A stretch of DNA of 64,000 nucleotides from Amycolatopsis marina. GTDB lineage: Bacteria; Actinomycetota; Actinomycetes; Mycobacteriales; Pseudonocardiaceae. This document shows, one piece after another, positions 34,279-42,862 of the stretch. How positions within the stretch are numbered: the stretch's first letter is position 1; each line of letters begins with the position of its first letter. Under the pieces are notes generated by a model, which was not told the origin of the DNA, searched no databases, and saw only the letters and a list, made by a program, of their open reading frames with translations. The position numbers and the translations under genes are program-made. The DNA lies in the NCBI RefSeq assembly GCF_900111885.1, contig NZ_FOKG01000020.1:1-64000 (forward strand), given 5' to 3'.

Positions 34279-35859
34279 TTACTCCACGTACGACAGCACG
34301 GTCATCATCCCGGCTTCCCCGTGATAGACGTTGTGGCAGTGCGTCAGCCATTGGCCGGGGTTGTTGGCGTCGAAATCCACCTCGAGTGTCTTGCCGGGTA
34401 GCACTATCGCCGTGTCCTTGCGAGGTCCCCGCCCGTTCGGGCCGATCAACTGGAACGTGTGGCCGTGCACGTGCATGGGGTGGAACATCGTCGACTTGTT
34501 TTCGAATCGCAGTCGCACTCGTTGTTCTGCGCGGATCGGCAACCCATCGTCCGGCCGGTAGGCCTTGCCGTTGATGGTCCACTCGTACTTGGCCCCCGGC
34601 CCTTCGAGTACCAGGTTGTGGGTGACGTCCGGTGACCTCTTGGGCAGGCTGACCTCCTCAGTTGCCCTGAGGTCACCTGTGGCGAGCGCGGGGAGCGCGG
34701 CCAGTTGCTGTGCTGCCGCGTCGCTGGCTGTCGGGTCGCTTTCGCGTCCGCTCCGGATGAGGAGTTGTGCGTAGGATCCGCGTCCTTCCGCCAGGGCCAG
34801 CACCGGCACGGTTCGGTCCGGAACCGTGATCACCGCGTCGAGTCGCTCGCCCATTCCGAGAAGTACGGTGTCGGCCTGTTTGGGAACGACCGGGAAGCCG
34901 TCCGTGTGCGTGACTCGTAGCGGTATACCCGGGACTCCGACGCGGAAAGCGGTATCTGAGGCGGCGTTGATCAGCCGCAATCGAATCCGTTGTCCGGGTT
35001 TGGCGTTGACGGAGCGTGGGGCGGAGGAGATCCGACCGTTGACGAGTACATGTGGGTAGACGACGTCTCCCGCGTCGCCACCGAGCAGGGCGGACTGGGG
35101 CATTCCCATCCCGGTGTCCCCGTCCACTGGCCCGTGATCCATTCCAGGCATGCCGGCCATATGTGGTGCGCTCCGGTCGCCCATCACCATCCCGTTCTTC
35201 TTCAGGTTGGCCAGCGCCGTGTCCGGGTCACGGTCGAGTCCGTCGAGCCAGTCGTCGAGGACGACGACCAGTTCGCTGTCGTAGTCGGCGCCATCGGCTG
35301 GATCTTCCACGATGAGCGGTGCGTACAGTCCGCGGTCCAACTGGGCGCCCACGTGTGGGTGGAACCAGTGCGTTCCCGCGTCAGGGGCCACGAACTCGTA
35401 GATGAACTCGGCGCCTGGCGCGACTTCCGGTTGCGTCAGCACCGGTACCCCGTCCATGTCGTTACGCAGAGCCAAGCCATGCCAGTGGACGGTGGTCGGC
35501 TGAGGGAGCCCGTTGGACAGCCGGGCCCGGAGCGCGTCCCCGCGTTTGATCCGGATCTCCGTGCCCGGCAGCTCACCGTTGTACGTCCACGTCGTAACGG
35601 GAACGCCACCGAGGTCCACGTCGCTGATGCCTGCGTTGAGTACCGTCGAGGTCGTGCGGGTCGTTGCCGTTCGGCGGTCCCGCTCGGCGGCTGCCACCAA
35701 TGGAGAAGTTGGCGCGACGCGGGTCGGGGTATTGGGTGCAGAACCCTGAGCGGTGCACGCGGCCAAGCTCGCCACGGCCGCTCCGGAGCCGAGGACGAGA
35801 AAGCCGCGACGGTTGAGGAGGCGGTCAGCGCGCGGCCGCCCAGGCAAAGCAGGTGCCAT
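34279..35859 (-). CDS. Exported multicopper oxidase
   Basis: A 526-residue three-cupredoxin laccase-like oxidase. A twin-Arg leader (NRRGFLVLG) is followed by LAAC, suggesting Tat export and lipidation. All four copper motifs are present: HWHG (125-128), HWFHPH (164-169), FHPMHVHGH and THCHNVYHGEAGMM near the end. A Met/His loop (HMAGMPGMDHGPVDGDTGMGM) in the middle resembles Cu(I)-oxidase Met-rich regions (CueO-like). It probably oxidises Cu(I) or phenols outside the membrane. Perfect BlaI-type operator 79 bases upstream. Confidence 0.92.
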   Translation of the reverse strand: MAPALPGRPRADRLLNRRGFLVLGSGAAVASLAACTAQGSAPNTPTRVAPTSPLVAAAERDRRTATTRTTSTVLNAGISDVDLGGVPVTTWTYNGELPGTEIRIKRGDALRARLSNGLPQPTTVHWHGLALRNDMDGVPVLTQPEVAPGAEFIYEFVAPDAGTHWFHPHVGAQLDRGLYAPLIVEDPADGADYDSELVVVLDDWLDGLDRDPDTALANLKKNGMVMGDRSAPHMAGMPGMDHGPVDGDTGMGMPQSALLGGDAGDVVYPHVLVNGRISSAPRSVNAKPGQRIRLRLINAASDTAFRVGVPGIPLRVTHTDGFPVVPKQADTVLLGMGERLDAVITVPDRTVPVLALAEGRGSYAQLLIRSGRESDPTASDAAAQQLAALPALATGDLRATEEVSLPKRSPDVTHNLVLEGPGAKYEWTINGKAYRPDDGLPIRAEQRVRLRFENKSTMFHPMHVHGHTFQLIGPNGRGPRKDTAIVLPGKTLEVDFDANNPGQWLTHCHNVYHGEAGMMTVLSYVE

Positions 35860-35938
35860 GGTTCCCTCGGAAAGGTTCGTGCCAACTTTCCTCGGCCGGC
35901 GGCCGAGTTCGGATTGACAGTTCGCTACGGTCTAGGCC

Positions 35939-35955
35939 TACTAGATCACATAGTA
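35939..35955. promoter_or_regulatory. BlaI-type operator (perfect half-sites)
   Basis: TACTA GATCACA TAGTA, between ctaD and the multicopper oxidase. Confidence 0.8.
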
Positions 35956-35980
35956 GTTGTTGCTCGCCACATACTGTGAT

Positions 35981-37753
35981 CTATCGCGTGCGCTCCTCTT
36001 TCGCGTGGTCATCAGTGAGCTCGGCGAGCTGCTCGGACGGAGCCGCGCGGGCCTGGGACGGTGGCAGCGTCCGGCCGGTGAAGCTGATGTGTCCCTCGGA
36101 TCCGAGGCGCTCCACCATATGCGGATAGTGCAGCTCGAAGGCGGGCCGCTCGGAACGGATCCGGGGCAGCTCGGTGAAGTTGTGCCGCGGGGGCGGGCAG
36201 GACGTCGCCCACTCGAGCGAGTTGCCGTAGCCCCACGGATCGTCCACCGTGACGACCTCGCCGTAGCGGTAGCTCTTGAAGATGTTCCAGATGAACGGCA
36301 GCGTCGACGCGCCGAGAATGTAGGCGCCGATCGTGGAGATCGTGTTCAGCGTCGTGAATCCGTCGCTGGCCAGGTAGTCGGCGTACCGGCGCGGCATGCC
36401 CTCGTTGCCCAGCCAGTGCTGCACGAGGAAGGTGCCGTGGAAACCGATGAATGTCAGCCAGAAGTGCAGCTTGCCCAGCGGCTCGTCCATCATCCGCCCG
36501 GTGATCTTCGGGAACCAGAAGTAGATCCCGGCGAAGGTCGCGAACACGATCGTGCCGTAGAGCACGTAGTGGAAGTGCGCCACGACAAAGTACGAATCGG
36601 ACACTTGGAAGTCGATGGCCGGCGCGGCCAGCAGGACGCCCGACAGCCCGCCGAAGAGGAAGGTGACCAGGAAGCCGATGGAGAAGATCATCGGTGTCTC
36701 GAAGGTGAGCTGGCCCTTCCACATCGTGCCGATCCAGTTGAAGAACTTCACGCCGGTCGGCACCGCGATCAGGAACGTCAGGAAAGAGAAGAACGGCAGC
36801 AGCACGGCGCCGGTGGCGTACATGTGGTGCGCCCACACTGAGATCGAGAGAGCGGCGATGGCGAGCGTCGCCCAGACCAGGCCCTTGTAACCGAAGATCG
36901 GCTTGCGGCTGAACACCGGGAAGATCTCGGACACGATGCCGAAGAACGGCAGCGCCACGATGTAGACCTCGGGGTGGCCGAAGAACCAGAACAGGTGCTG
37001 CCACAGGATCACGCCACCGTTGGCAGGGTCGAACACGTGCGCCCCAAGGCGACGATCGGCCATCAACCCCATCAACGCCGCAGTGAGAATTGGGAACGCG
37101 ATCAGGATCAGAATGCTTGTGACCAGGATGTTCCAGGTGAAGATCGGCATCCGCCACATCGTCATGCCGGGCGCACGAAGGCAGACCACCGTGGTGATCA
37201 TGTTGACCGCACCGAGGATGGTGCCGAGACCGGACACGAGCAGCCCGGTGATCCACAGATCGGCGCCGACGCCGGGGGAGTAGATGGCGCTGGACAGTGG
37301 AGTGTAGGCGAACCAGCCGAAGTCGGCGGCCCCACCGGGGGTGAGGAAGCCGGCGACAACGGTCAGGCCACCGAAGAGGTACAGCCAGTAGGAGAACGCG
37401 TTCAGCCTCGGGAACGCGACGTCCGGCGACCCGATCTGCAGCGGCAGGATGAAGTTCGCGAAACCGAACAGGATCGGCGTCGCGTACAGCAGCAGCATGA
37501 TCGTGCCGTGCATGGTGAAGAGCTGGTTGTACTGCTCCGCCGAAAGGAACTGCAGTCCCGGCCGGGCCAACTCCGTACGGATCAGCATCGCCATCGCGCC
37601 GCCTGCCATGAAGAAGGCGAACGACGTGACGAGGTACATGACGCCGATTTGCTTGTGGTCCGTCGTCCGCAACAGGGCCAGCAGGTAGGAACCTTTCGGT
37701 CGTTGCTGTACCGGCGCACGTTGCTCGGATACTGGTGCGGGCTGCACAACCAT
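35981..37753 (-). CDS. ctaD: Cytochrome c oxidase subunit I
   Basis: A 590-residue, 12-helix heme-copper oxidase subunit. Ligands are visible: LFTMHGTIMLLLYATP (heme a His), WFFGHPEVYIVALP (CuB His and cross-linked Tyr), WAHHMYATG (CuB His pair) and FVVAHFHYVLYG (heme His pair). It fits actinobacterial aa3 CtaD. Subunits II and III are not in the window, so this is probably an extra copy, regulated by a perfect BlaI-type operator 38 bases upstream. Confidence 0.93.
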   Translation of the reverse strand: MVVQPAPVSEQRAPVQQRPKGSYLLALLRTTDHKQIGVMYLVTSFAFFMAGGAMAMLIRTELARPGLQFLSAEQYNQLFTMHGTIMLLLYATPILFGFANFILPLQIGSPDVAFPRLNAFSYWLYLFGGLTVVAGFLTPGGAADFGWFAYTPLSSAIYSPGVGADLWITGLLVSGLGTILGAVNMITTVVCLRAPGMTMWRMPIFTWNILVTSILILIAFPILTAALMGLMADRRLGAHVFDPANGGVILWQHLFWFFGHPEVYIVALPFFGIVSEIFPVFSRKPIFGYKGLVWATLAIAALSISVWAHHMYATGAVLLPFFSFLTFLIAVPTGVKFFNWIGTMWKGQLTFETPMIFSIGFLVTFLFGGLSGVLLAAPAIDFQVSDSYFVVAHFHYVLYGTIVFATFAGIYFWFPKITGRMMDEPLGKLHFWLTFIGFHGTFLVQHWLGNEGMPRRYADYLASDGFTTLNTISTIGAYILGASTLPFIWNIFKSYRYGEVVTVDDPWGYGNSLEWATSCPPPRHNFTELPRIRSERPAFELHYPHMVERLGSEGHISFTGRTLPPSQARAAPSEQLAELTDDHAKEERTR

Positions 37754-37791
37754 GCTGGAACTCCATCCGTGGATGACCGTTGAGCAAAGAC

Positions 37792-37808
37792 TACTATCGC
37801 TGATAGTA
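37792..37808. promoter_or_regulatory. BlaI-type operator (perfect half-sites)
   Basis: TACTA TCGCTGA TAGTA, directly upstream of ctaD. Confidence 0.8.
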
Positions 37809-37878
37809 GATATGTTTGCTGGGCCCGTGCATGAGATTCACGGCGGGAGGCGTCGTTGCTGAATCCGAAGGGTGGCAA

Positions 37879-38421
37879 CTACTGCGTGGATGTCACGCGC
37901 TTCGCTCGCCGTCGCTGCTCGTCTTGCTTGCGCCGCCCGTACGAGGTCAATCCCCGCGGCTTGTACACCGCCAGCACGGTGCTCACGAGTAGCACCAGCA
38001 GAGCGAGCGCGGCATGGAGTTGAGGCGAGCCGGCCAGCGCCCGCAGATTCTCACCAGACAGTGTGCCCTCGGCCGCTGTGTCAGCGACGAAGTCGACGGT
38101 CTGCGTGTACACGAGCAGGACGACGGTGGCGATCAGGTTCAGCAGGAGCTTGAACAGGACCCAGTAGTGCTGGAACAGGCCCCAGGTGGTTCCCAGTGCT
38201 GAGACAAGCCCGGTGAGCAGCGAAGCGAAGGCCAGCGGGACGAGGACGAACCAGGTGATCGGCCGCATCACAAGGAGAGCGGCACGCACCAACTGGTCAT
38301 CCTGGCTGGTCGAGCCGACGACAGCGAGAGCCAGGAAGGCAAACACCGCGCCGAGCCAGCCGACCGAGGAGATGACGTGCGCAGTGAGGGCCGCCTTGCG
38401 CGTTCGAGGCGACATCGTCAT
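37879..38421 (-). CDS. Four-helix membrane protein (DUF2269-like)
   Basis: A 180-residue membrane protein with helices near 12-35, 45-72, 85-108 and 132-152. N-terminal HVISSVGWLGAVFAFLAL is typical of DUF2269-like or CopD-like four-helix proteins that carry a conserved His. The tail is very basic (GRRKQDEQRRRAKR). Its start overlaps the stop of the gene at 38418 (ATGA). It lies between ctaD and a TetR gene; function unknown. Confidence 0.7.
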   Translation of the reverse strand: MTMSPRTRKAALTAHVISSVGWLGAVFAFLALAVVGSTSQDDQLVRAALLVMRPITWFVLVPLAFASLLTGLVSALGTTWGLFQHYWVLFKLLLNLIATVVLLVYTQTVDFVADTAAEGTLSGENLRALAGSPQLHAALALLVLLVSTVLAVYKPRGLTSYGRRKQDEQRRRAKRVTSTQ

Positions 38422-38687
38422 CGGTTGGGTCCGGCAGCTCGCGGAGGGCTGAAAGGCGCCTGCTGTTCGAGCTGCCCTATGGGCTGATTCGCGGACATGT
38501 GGCGTCCGGGGCCGTGTTCACCGAGTGGGCCACCGCCGACGAGGAGCACGATGACGATCAACAGGGCCAGGACGGCGAAAATCATCGCCGACACCTTTAC
38601 CCAACGCGGGGTTCCGTTGGTCGATCCACGATCAGGTTCAGCGCTGGTGGCGGACTCGACGCCGGGGCGGCGGGACCTGTCACTCAT
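38418..38687 (-). CDS. Small single-helix membrane protein
   Basis: An 89-residue protein with one helix (about 29-51, VSAMIFAVLALLIVIVLLVG) followed by GGPLGEHGPGRHMSA. There is no recognised family. It is translationally coupled to the four-helix protein and divergent from the TetR regulator, which probably controls both. Confidence 0.65.
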   Translation of the reverse strand: MSDRSRRPGVESATSAEPDRGSTNGTPRWVKVSAMIFAVLALLIVIVLLVGGGPLGEHGPGRHMSANQPIGQLEQQAPFSPPRAAGPNR

Positions 38688-38805
38688 GGTCTTCTCCTCG
38701 GTCGGCGCTCTCAGTTACCGAACTGAATGCTGGCGCAGTTTATCGATACAAAGTGTCGCTGTCTATTCAGAGTGTCGGGTTGTGGTCTTCGCGTATCGTG
38801 GGTTC

Positions 38806-39399
38806 GTGCCGAAGCTCTGGAGCGAGACGATCAAGGCGCATCGCCGGGAGGTGCAGGACACTATCCTGGAGACCGCCTCGGCACTGGTGGCCGAGCGCGG
38901 CCTGTTGTCGGTAACGATGTCGCAGATCGCCGAGAAGGCCGGTATCGGCCGTGCGACCCTGTACAAGTACTTCCCAGACGTCGAGGCGATCGTGCTCGCG
39001 TGGCACGAACGTCAGGTTGCACGCCACCTCGAGCACCTTGTCGAGGTCCGAGATCACGCCTCTGACGCCGGCCGTCGGCTCGAAGCCGTGCTCGATGCTT
39101 ACGCTGTTATTCATCAACGGCGGGTACATCACCACCGGCACGAGCCTTACGGCAACGAGCTATCGACATTCGTACATCGGGATGAGCACGTTGCCCACGC
39201 CGAGCACCAGGTTCACCAACTGATCACCGAACTGCTCGTGGATGCGGTGGATGCCGGTAACGTGCGTGACGATGTGCCGGCTGCTGAGCTCGCAAGCTAC
39301 TGTCTCCACGCGCTTGCCGCAGCAGGCAACCTGCGGTCAAAGGTAGATGTGCAACGCCTCGTGGCGGTCGTCCTGTCTGGTTTGCGTCCCGTACGCTGA
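38806..39399 (+). CDS. TetR-family regulator
   Basis: A 197-residue protein with a TetR N-terminal helix-turn-helix (AHRREVQDTILETASALV, then SQIAEKAGIGRATLYKYFPD). The ligand domain carries a His cluster (RRVHHHRHEP and HRDEHVAHAEH), suggesting a metal-related effector. The GTG at 38806 is used because upstream in-frame sequence is not protein-like; no clear SD. It is divergent from 38418-38687. A direct repeat AGTGTCG (38752 and 38771) lies in the shared promoter. Confidence 0.8.
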   Translation: MPKLWSETIKAHRREVQDTILETASALVAERGLLSVTMSQIAEKAGIGRATLYKYFPDVEAIVLAWHERQVARHLEHLVEVRDHASDAGRRLEAVLDAYAVIHQRRVHHHRHEPYGNELSTFVHRDEHVAHAEHQVHQLITELLVDAVDAGNVRDDVPAAELASYCLHALAAAGNLRSKVDVQRLVAVVLSGLRPVR

Positions 39400-39419
39400 C
39401 GCGCTCGCCGTGTCTGCGA

Positions 39420-40373
39420 TCACAACGGTGATGGGCAGCTGAACAGCGCGAGTCCGACGATTAGCCCTGTCCCGACGAGGAACGGGAGAGTTACGGCGGT
39501 CATGCCTGCCATGCCGCACGAGACCATCCGCTGGAGCTTTCCAGGGGGAGGAGGACCGCTCCGTAGACGGGCCATTCGCATGTCGACCGCATGCTGTGCC
39601 ATTGCCAATGACGTGCTCGGTGCGCCGTGGCTCGTTACCACCTGCAAGGCAGACCGAACCGCGGCCCTGCCACAGTGACGCATAGCCGCGACATCTGCGG
39701 CCAACTCGATGAGTTCACTGATCGCCTGTGGGGCCTGGCGAAACAACGGAAGGAACGGCACTGCCGTGCGAAACGCCCCAGCAGTGGCGACGAGCAGATG
39801 GTGGCGTCCGGAGAGGTGGGCGCGCTCGTGCGCGAAGACGGCGTCGACCGCCGGGCGATCGAGGTGGCGAACGAGGCCCTCGGTCGCCACGACGACGCCG
39901 GGACGGCCGGCAAGGCTGAATGCGAGCGGCCGATCGTGCGCCAGCCATAACGTGCCGGGCGAACCGGACTCCGACCGTGCGGCAAGTCGGAGAACCGCGA
40001 GATGCTCGCGCCGTTTCCGGGCCCTACGGCGAACGCCGTGGACGAAGACGACGACTAGCCGGGCTGCGAAGGCGACCAGCAGTGCTGCTCCGAGCAGGCC
40101 GGCCAACTCCTCGACGCGGGGCGGTGAACCGTGCTGGATCGCCGACCAGCACTGATCGATGGCGGCCAGCAGCGTGGTGCTCGGACCGTGACTCGGAATC
40201 AGCAGCAGTACGATCCCCGTGGCGGCGCTGAGGAGAACGCCGACGATCGACACCAGCCACACCACGATCAGCAGCATGGGGTCGCGAGACCGAAGATCCG
40301 CACGACGAATTCCGGCCGGAGCGAGCCAGCCGACCGCGAACGCGCCTGCAAGCAACGCGAGAGCGGCTGTCAT
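39420..40373 (-). CDS. M56 family membrane metallopeptidase, partner of BlaI-2
   Basis: A 317-residue paralogue of 30549-31505. N-terminal helices (TAALALLAGAFAVGWLAP), Zn motif VFAHERAHLSGRHHLL, distal SELIELAADVAAM, and C-terminal helix VGLALFSCPSPL. It has no sensor domain beyond the M56 core. The start overlaps the blaI-2 stop by four bases. It probably inactivates BlaI-2 on an unknown envelope signal. Confidence 0.88.
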   Translation of the reverse strand: MTAALALLAGAFAVGWLAPAGIRRADLRSRDPMLLIVVWLVSIVGVLLSAATGIVLLLIPSHGPSTTLLAAIDQCWSAIQHGSPPRVEELAGLLGAALLVAFAARLVVVFVHGVRRRARKRREHLAVLRLAARSESGSPGTLWLAHDRPLAFSLAGRPGVVVATEGLVRHLDRPAVDAVFAHERAHLSGRHHLLVATAGAFRTAVPFLPLFRQAPQAISELIELAADVAAMRHCGRAAVRSALQVVTSHGAPSTSLAMAQHAVDMRMARLRSGPPPPGKLQRMVSCGMAGMTAVTLPFLVGTGLIVGLALFSCPSPL

Positions 40374-40735
40374 CGCCGACGGACACGCTTCCGGCGCAAC
40401 GCACTGCGGAGCAGGTCGGTCTCGTCATCAGAGACCGAGGCAACGAAGTGCATCAGCACGGCTTCGGCGTCACCGGAGGCGTCAAGCACGTCACGCAGGG
40501 CCTGCGCAGCTGCTTCCTCACGGCTGAAGGTCGGTTCGTAGTAGTAGGCCTTGCCGTGCAGTTCGCGTTCGACCCACTCCTTCCGATAAAGATTGTCCAG
40601 CACGGTCATGACCGTGGTGTAAGCAAGTTGTCTACCGGTGTCGAGCTGCTCCAGAACATCGCGAACCTTGATCGGCTCCTCCGCGTGCCAGAGCACATCC
40701 ATTACCGCGGCTTCGAGTTCACCGAGACCGTGCAT
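40370..40735 (-). CDS. blaI: BlaI/MecI-family repressor 2
   Basis: A 121-residue paralogue of BlaI-1: GLGELEAAVMDVLWHAEEP, recognition helix LAYTTVMTVLDNLYRKEWV, wing GKAYYYEPTFSREEAAAQA. It also lacks Cys. The recognition helix is almost identical to that of BlaI-1, so both should read the same operators. A site with 9/10 matches lies 110 bases upstream (40846). Confidence 0.92.
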   Translation of the reverse strand: MHGLGELEAAVMDVLWHAEEPIKVRDVLEQLDTGRQLAYTTVMTVLDNLYRKEWVERELHGKAYYYEPTFSREEAAAQALRDVLDASGDAEAVLMHFVASVSDDETDLLRSALRRKRVRRR

Positions 40736-40845
40736 GGCGCCTCCTCATGGAGGCCATCCTACGTCAGCTGTCCCTCTTGATAAGCGCAGCGTGGTACCTC
40801 GGGTGGTAGAGGCGGGGGCTGCAGCTGCCAAAGACCAGCGCTATC

Positions 40846-40862
40846 TACTATTCACGATAGAA
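40846..40862. promoter_or_regulatory. BlaI-type operator near blaI-2
   Basis: TACTA TTCACGA TAGAA. It is 110 bases from blaI-2, further than usual. No supported plus-strand gene follows it; 40863-41076 holds only unconvincing frames. Confidence 0.6.
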
Positions 40863-41076
40863 CCCGTGGTCGAGATGCGTGGAGTCGACTACCTCATGGT
40901 GGCGGTTCACCTGCCCGTCCTGCACTTGGGCTTCGTCGGGTTCACAGTGCCCTTCGCAGGCGCGACGTCGGCGTTGCTGCCGGTGCAAGGGCGGAGTCGA
41001 TCGGCTACGGGGCGGGCTCGGCGAGTCAACCTCGTCGCGTGAGGCTGGGTTACCGCCAGTCTGGTCCTCGTACGGC

Positions 41077-41910
41077 CTACCTCTTTCTTATGACAAAGTA
41101 CGCGTAACGCTCGTCCAGTTCGTTACGAGGCACCAGTTCTATGGACACTGGAGTGAGACCGCATCGTTCAACGAGTTGCCAGAACGCCGGAATCCGGTAG
41201 GTTGTCATCCCGGCCAGCTCTCGCCGATACTCCCGGCGCCGGGGTCGGGACAGCCACCGTCCGTCGTCGTACTTGATCTGAATCAAAGCTAGTCCGCCGG
41301 GGGTCAACAGGTCTCGCGCGATGTGCAGCAACCGCACCCCGTATTCAGGAGTTGGAATCAGCTCGAAGACGTAGAGACAAAGGAACACGTCACACGATCC
41401 GATGTCGACCATCGCTGTCTCCGGCTCCGCCACATCGACTGTCACGCCACGGAATGGAGTGTCGCATACCAATGCGACCTGTCGTCCGCATTCGGCCACG
41501 GTCTCTGCGGAGATGTCCACGCCGACAAGTTCTCCGGTGTGCGGGGCGAACGCCGCGGCGTTGGCACCACCACCGCATCCCCAGTCCACCACCCGCCGCC
41601 AGGGCCGTCCGGAACGTGCTGCCCACGCGCTCCGCTCCACCATGCCGAGGTGTTGCATTCCCATCCGGATCCATAGGTCGTTGTCGTCGAAGATTGGTGC
41701 TTCGCGCCAGTGGGAGTTGGCCATCCACCGCTTGCCGTGGGAACTCGTCCAGTACGCCTGGGAGTCGGCCGCGATCCTTGCCGTCGACTGACTGAGTCCG
41801 ATGGCAGTCAGGGTTCGCTGCAGGACGCTCTCCGTGGTGCGGGCCCATCGTTTGAGGTGGGACGTCGACGCGGTCATACGGGCTCCGTCCAGCAGGGGAG
41901 TCTGGTGCAC
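41077..41910 (-). CDS. SAM-dependent methyltransferase
   Basis: A 277-residue class I methyltransferase. Motif I is VVDWGCGGGANAAAF, motif II ELVGVDIS, then SCDVFLCLYVFELIP and LLTPGGLALIQIKYDDG. An N-terminal helical part (1-70) precedes the fold. The family is of the general small-molecule type; the substrate cannot be told. The start may be the first Met (41910) or the internal Met 12. A BlaI-type operator ends 5 bases upstream of 41910, overlapping the SD position. Confidence 0.8.
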   Translation of the reverse strand: MHQTPLLDGARMTASTSHLKRWARTTESVLQRTLTAIGLSQSTARIAADSQAYWTSSHGKRWMANSHWREAPIFDDNDLWIRMGMQHLGMVERSAWAARSGRPWRRVVDWGCGGGANAAAFAPHTGELVGVDISAETVAECGRQVALVCDTPFRGVTVDVAEPETAMVDIGSCDVFLCLYVFELIPTPEYGVRLLHIARDLLTPGGLALIQIKYDDGRWLSRPRRREYRRELAGMTTYRIPAFWQLVERCGLTPVSIELVPRNELDERYAYFVIRKR

Positions 41911-41915
41911 TAGTC

Positions 41916-41932
41916 AACTAGAGCAGGTAGTA
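41916..41932. promoter_or_regulatory. BlaI-type operator
   Basis: AACTA GAGCAGG TAGTA, directly upstream of the methyltransferase start. Confidence 0.62.
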
Positions 41933-41973
41933 GGTTTCAGGGTTTCCTTCGCATTACGACTCGCCGATGTTAC

Positions 41974-41990
41974 TACTACCGCTCATAGTA
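41974..41990. promoter_or_regulatory. BlaI-type operator (perfect half-sites)
   Basis: TACTA CCGCTCA TAGTA, centred between the methyltransferase and the plus-strand pseudogene that starts 7 bases later. Its centre is 58 bases from the centre of the 41916 site. Confidence 0.8.
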
Positions 41991-41997
41991 CTAAGTC

Positions 41998-42807
41998 GTG
42001 TCGGCATGGAAGGGAAGACAGCTTGGGAACAAGCCACGTAAGAAGGCGATTGGAAAGCAGACCGCTGACAAGGCAACAGTATCGATACTGCCGCCGAAGA
42101 TCGCCAAAGCACCGCGCCCGACCGCGGCCGGCCTGCGTTTTGACGAGGAGCAGTACCCAGCCGGCGAGTGTGCTCCGGCCGTGCTCGGCGAAGCCGAGCT
42201 TCCGGGCGGCCTTGCGGTGACGTATTCGTTCGACACGGTGGAACTCGGCACGCCGTACGCGGTCGCGGTGCGCTTCGTCGGGGATACGCGTCGGAGTCAA
42301 CGGCCTGCCGGATTCACGTGATCGTTTCGAGCGACTCGAGAGGATCGGCGGTCTCGTCGCGGGCATGGGTAGGGTCGTGATCACAGCTCACGTCCGGTGG
42401 ATTCGCGCCGGTGAGTGGAAGGTGGTCGCCAGTCCTGGCGAGCACCTTGGTGCCAGCCCGGCAAACAACCAGCTGTGCCAGCGTGTCATTGTCACTCGAA
42501 CGCAGGTCAGCCAGCTCGCTCAAGGACCTGCGGTCGGCGGGCCAGGGCGCTTCCCTGACCGGCAGGCTTCGGCGAAGCCGGAACTGCCCTGGTAATCGGC
42601 GTCGTCACACTGACACTGGTCCTGATTGTGCAACGGGAGATCCCAGGTGTGCTCTTCGTTGGTGCACGCGCGGCCCACACGATCGGCAGGCAGCCGCTGT
42701 TTCCACTGCGTACCGAGTCGCGAACGACCAAGGGACGCGCGGGTCACGATGATCGCGTGCGTCCTTGTCCTCGTGGCCGTCTTCGGGGCGTCCCTGCTTG
42801 CGTGACA
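41998..42807 (+). pseudogene. Frameshifted membrane-protein gene, family uncertain
   Basis: Starts at GTG 41998 (VSAWKGRQLGNK) and reads to TYSFDTVELGTPYAVAVRFVG, then stops at 42319. The next frame continues naturally: RVGVNGLPDSRDRFERLERI, VAGMGRVVITAHVRW, GEWKVVASP. A further frame gives VTLTLVLIVQREIPGVLF and ends with helix MIACVLVLVAVFGASLLA. The first frame break is near 42285-42292, others after 42440. Original product: a membrane or surface protein with a beta-rich domain. A perfect operator remains 7 bases upstream. Confidence 0.5.
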
Positions 42808-42820
42808 CCCCGAAGACGGC
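42776..42820. terminator. Strong hairpin between pseudogene and NlpC/P60 gene
   Basis: GCCGTCTTCGGGG (42776-42788) pairs perfectly with CCCCGAAGACGGC (42808-42820). It overlaps the pseudogene stop and also ends the minus-strand NlpC/P60 transcript. Confidence 0.75.
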
Positions 42821-42862
42821 GTACGTGAGCCGACTCAGGCGCACGTACGGCTCGTTGGCTTG

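Noticed and set aside
31502..40735. Calling the repressors CopY
   Set aside because: Neither has any Cys, so the CopY copper-binding motif is absent; the M56 partner indicates BlaI-type control.
40863..41076. Small plus-strand gene after the operator at 40846
   Set aside because: Several short frames exist (one with CPSC) but none has an SD, consistent composition or a known family.
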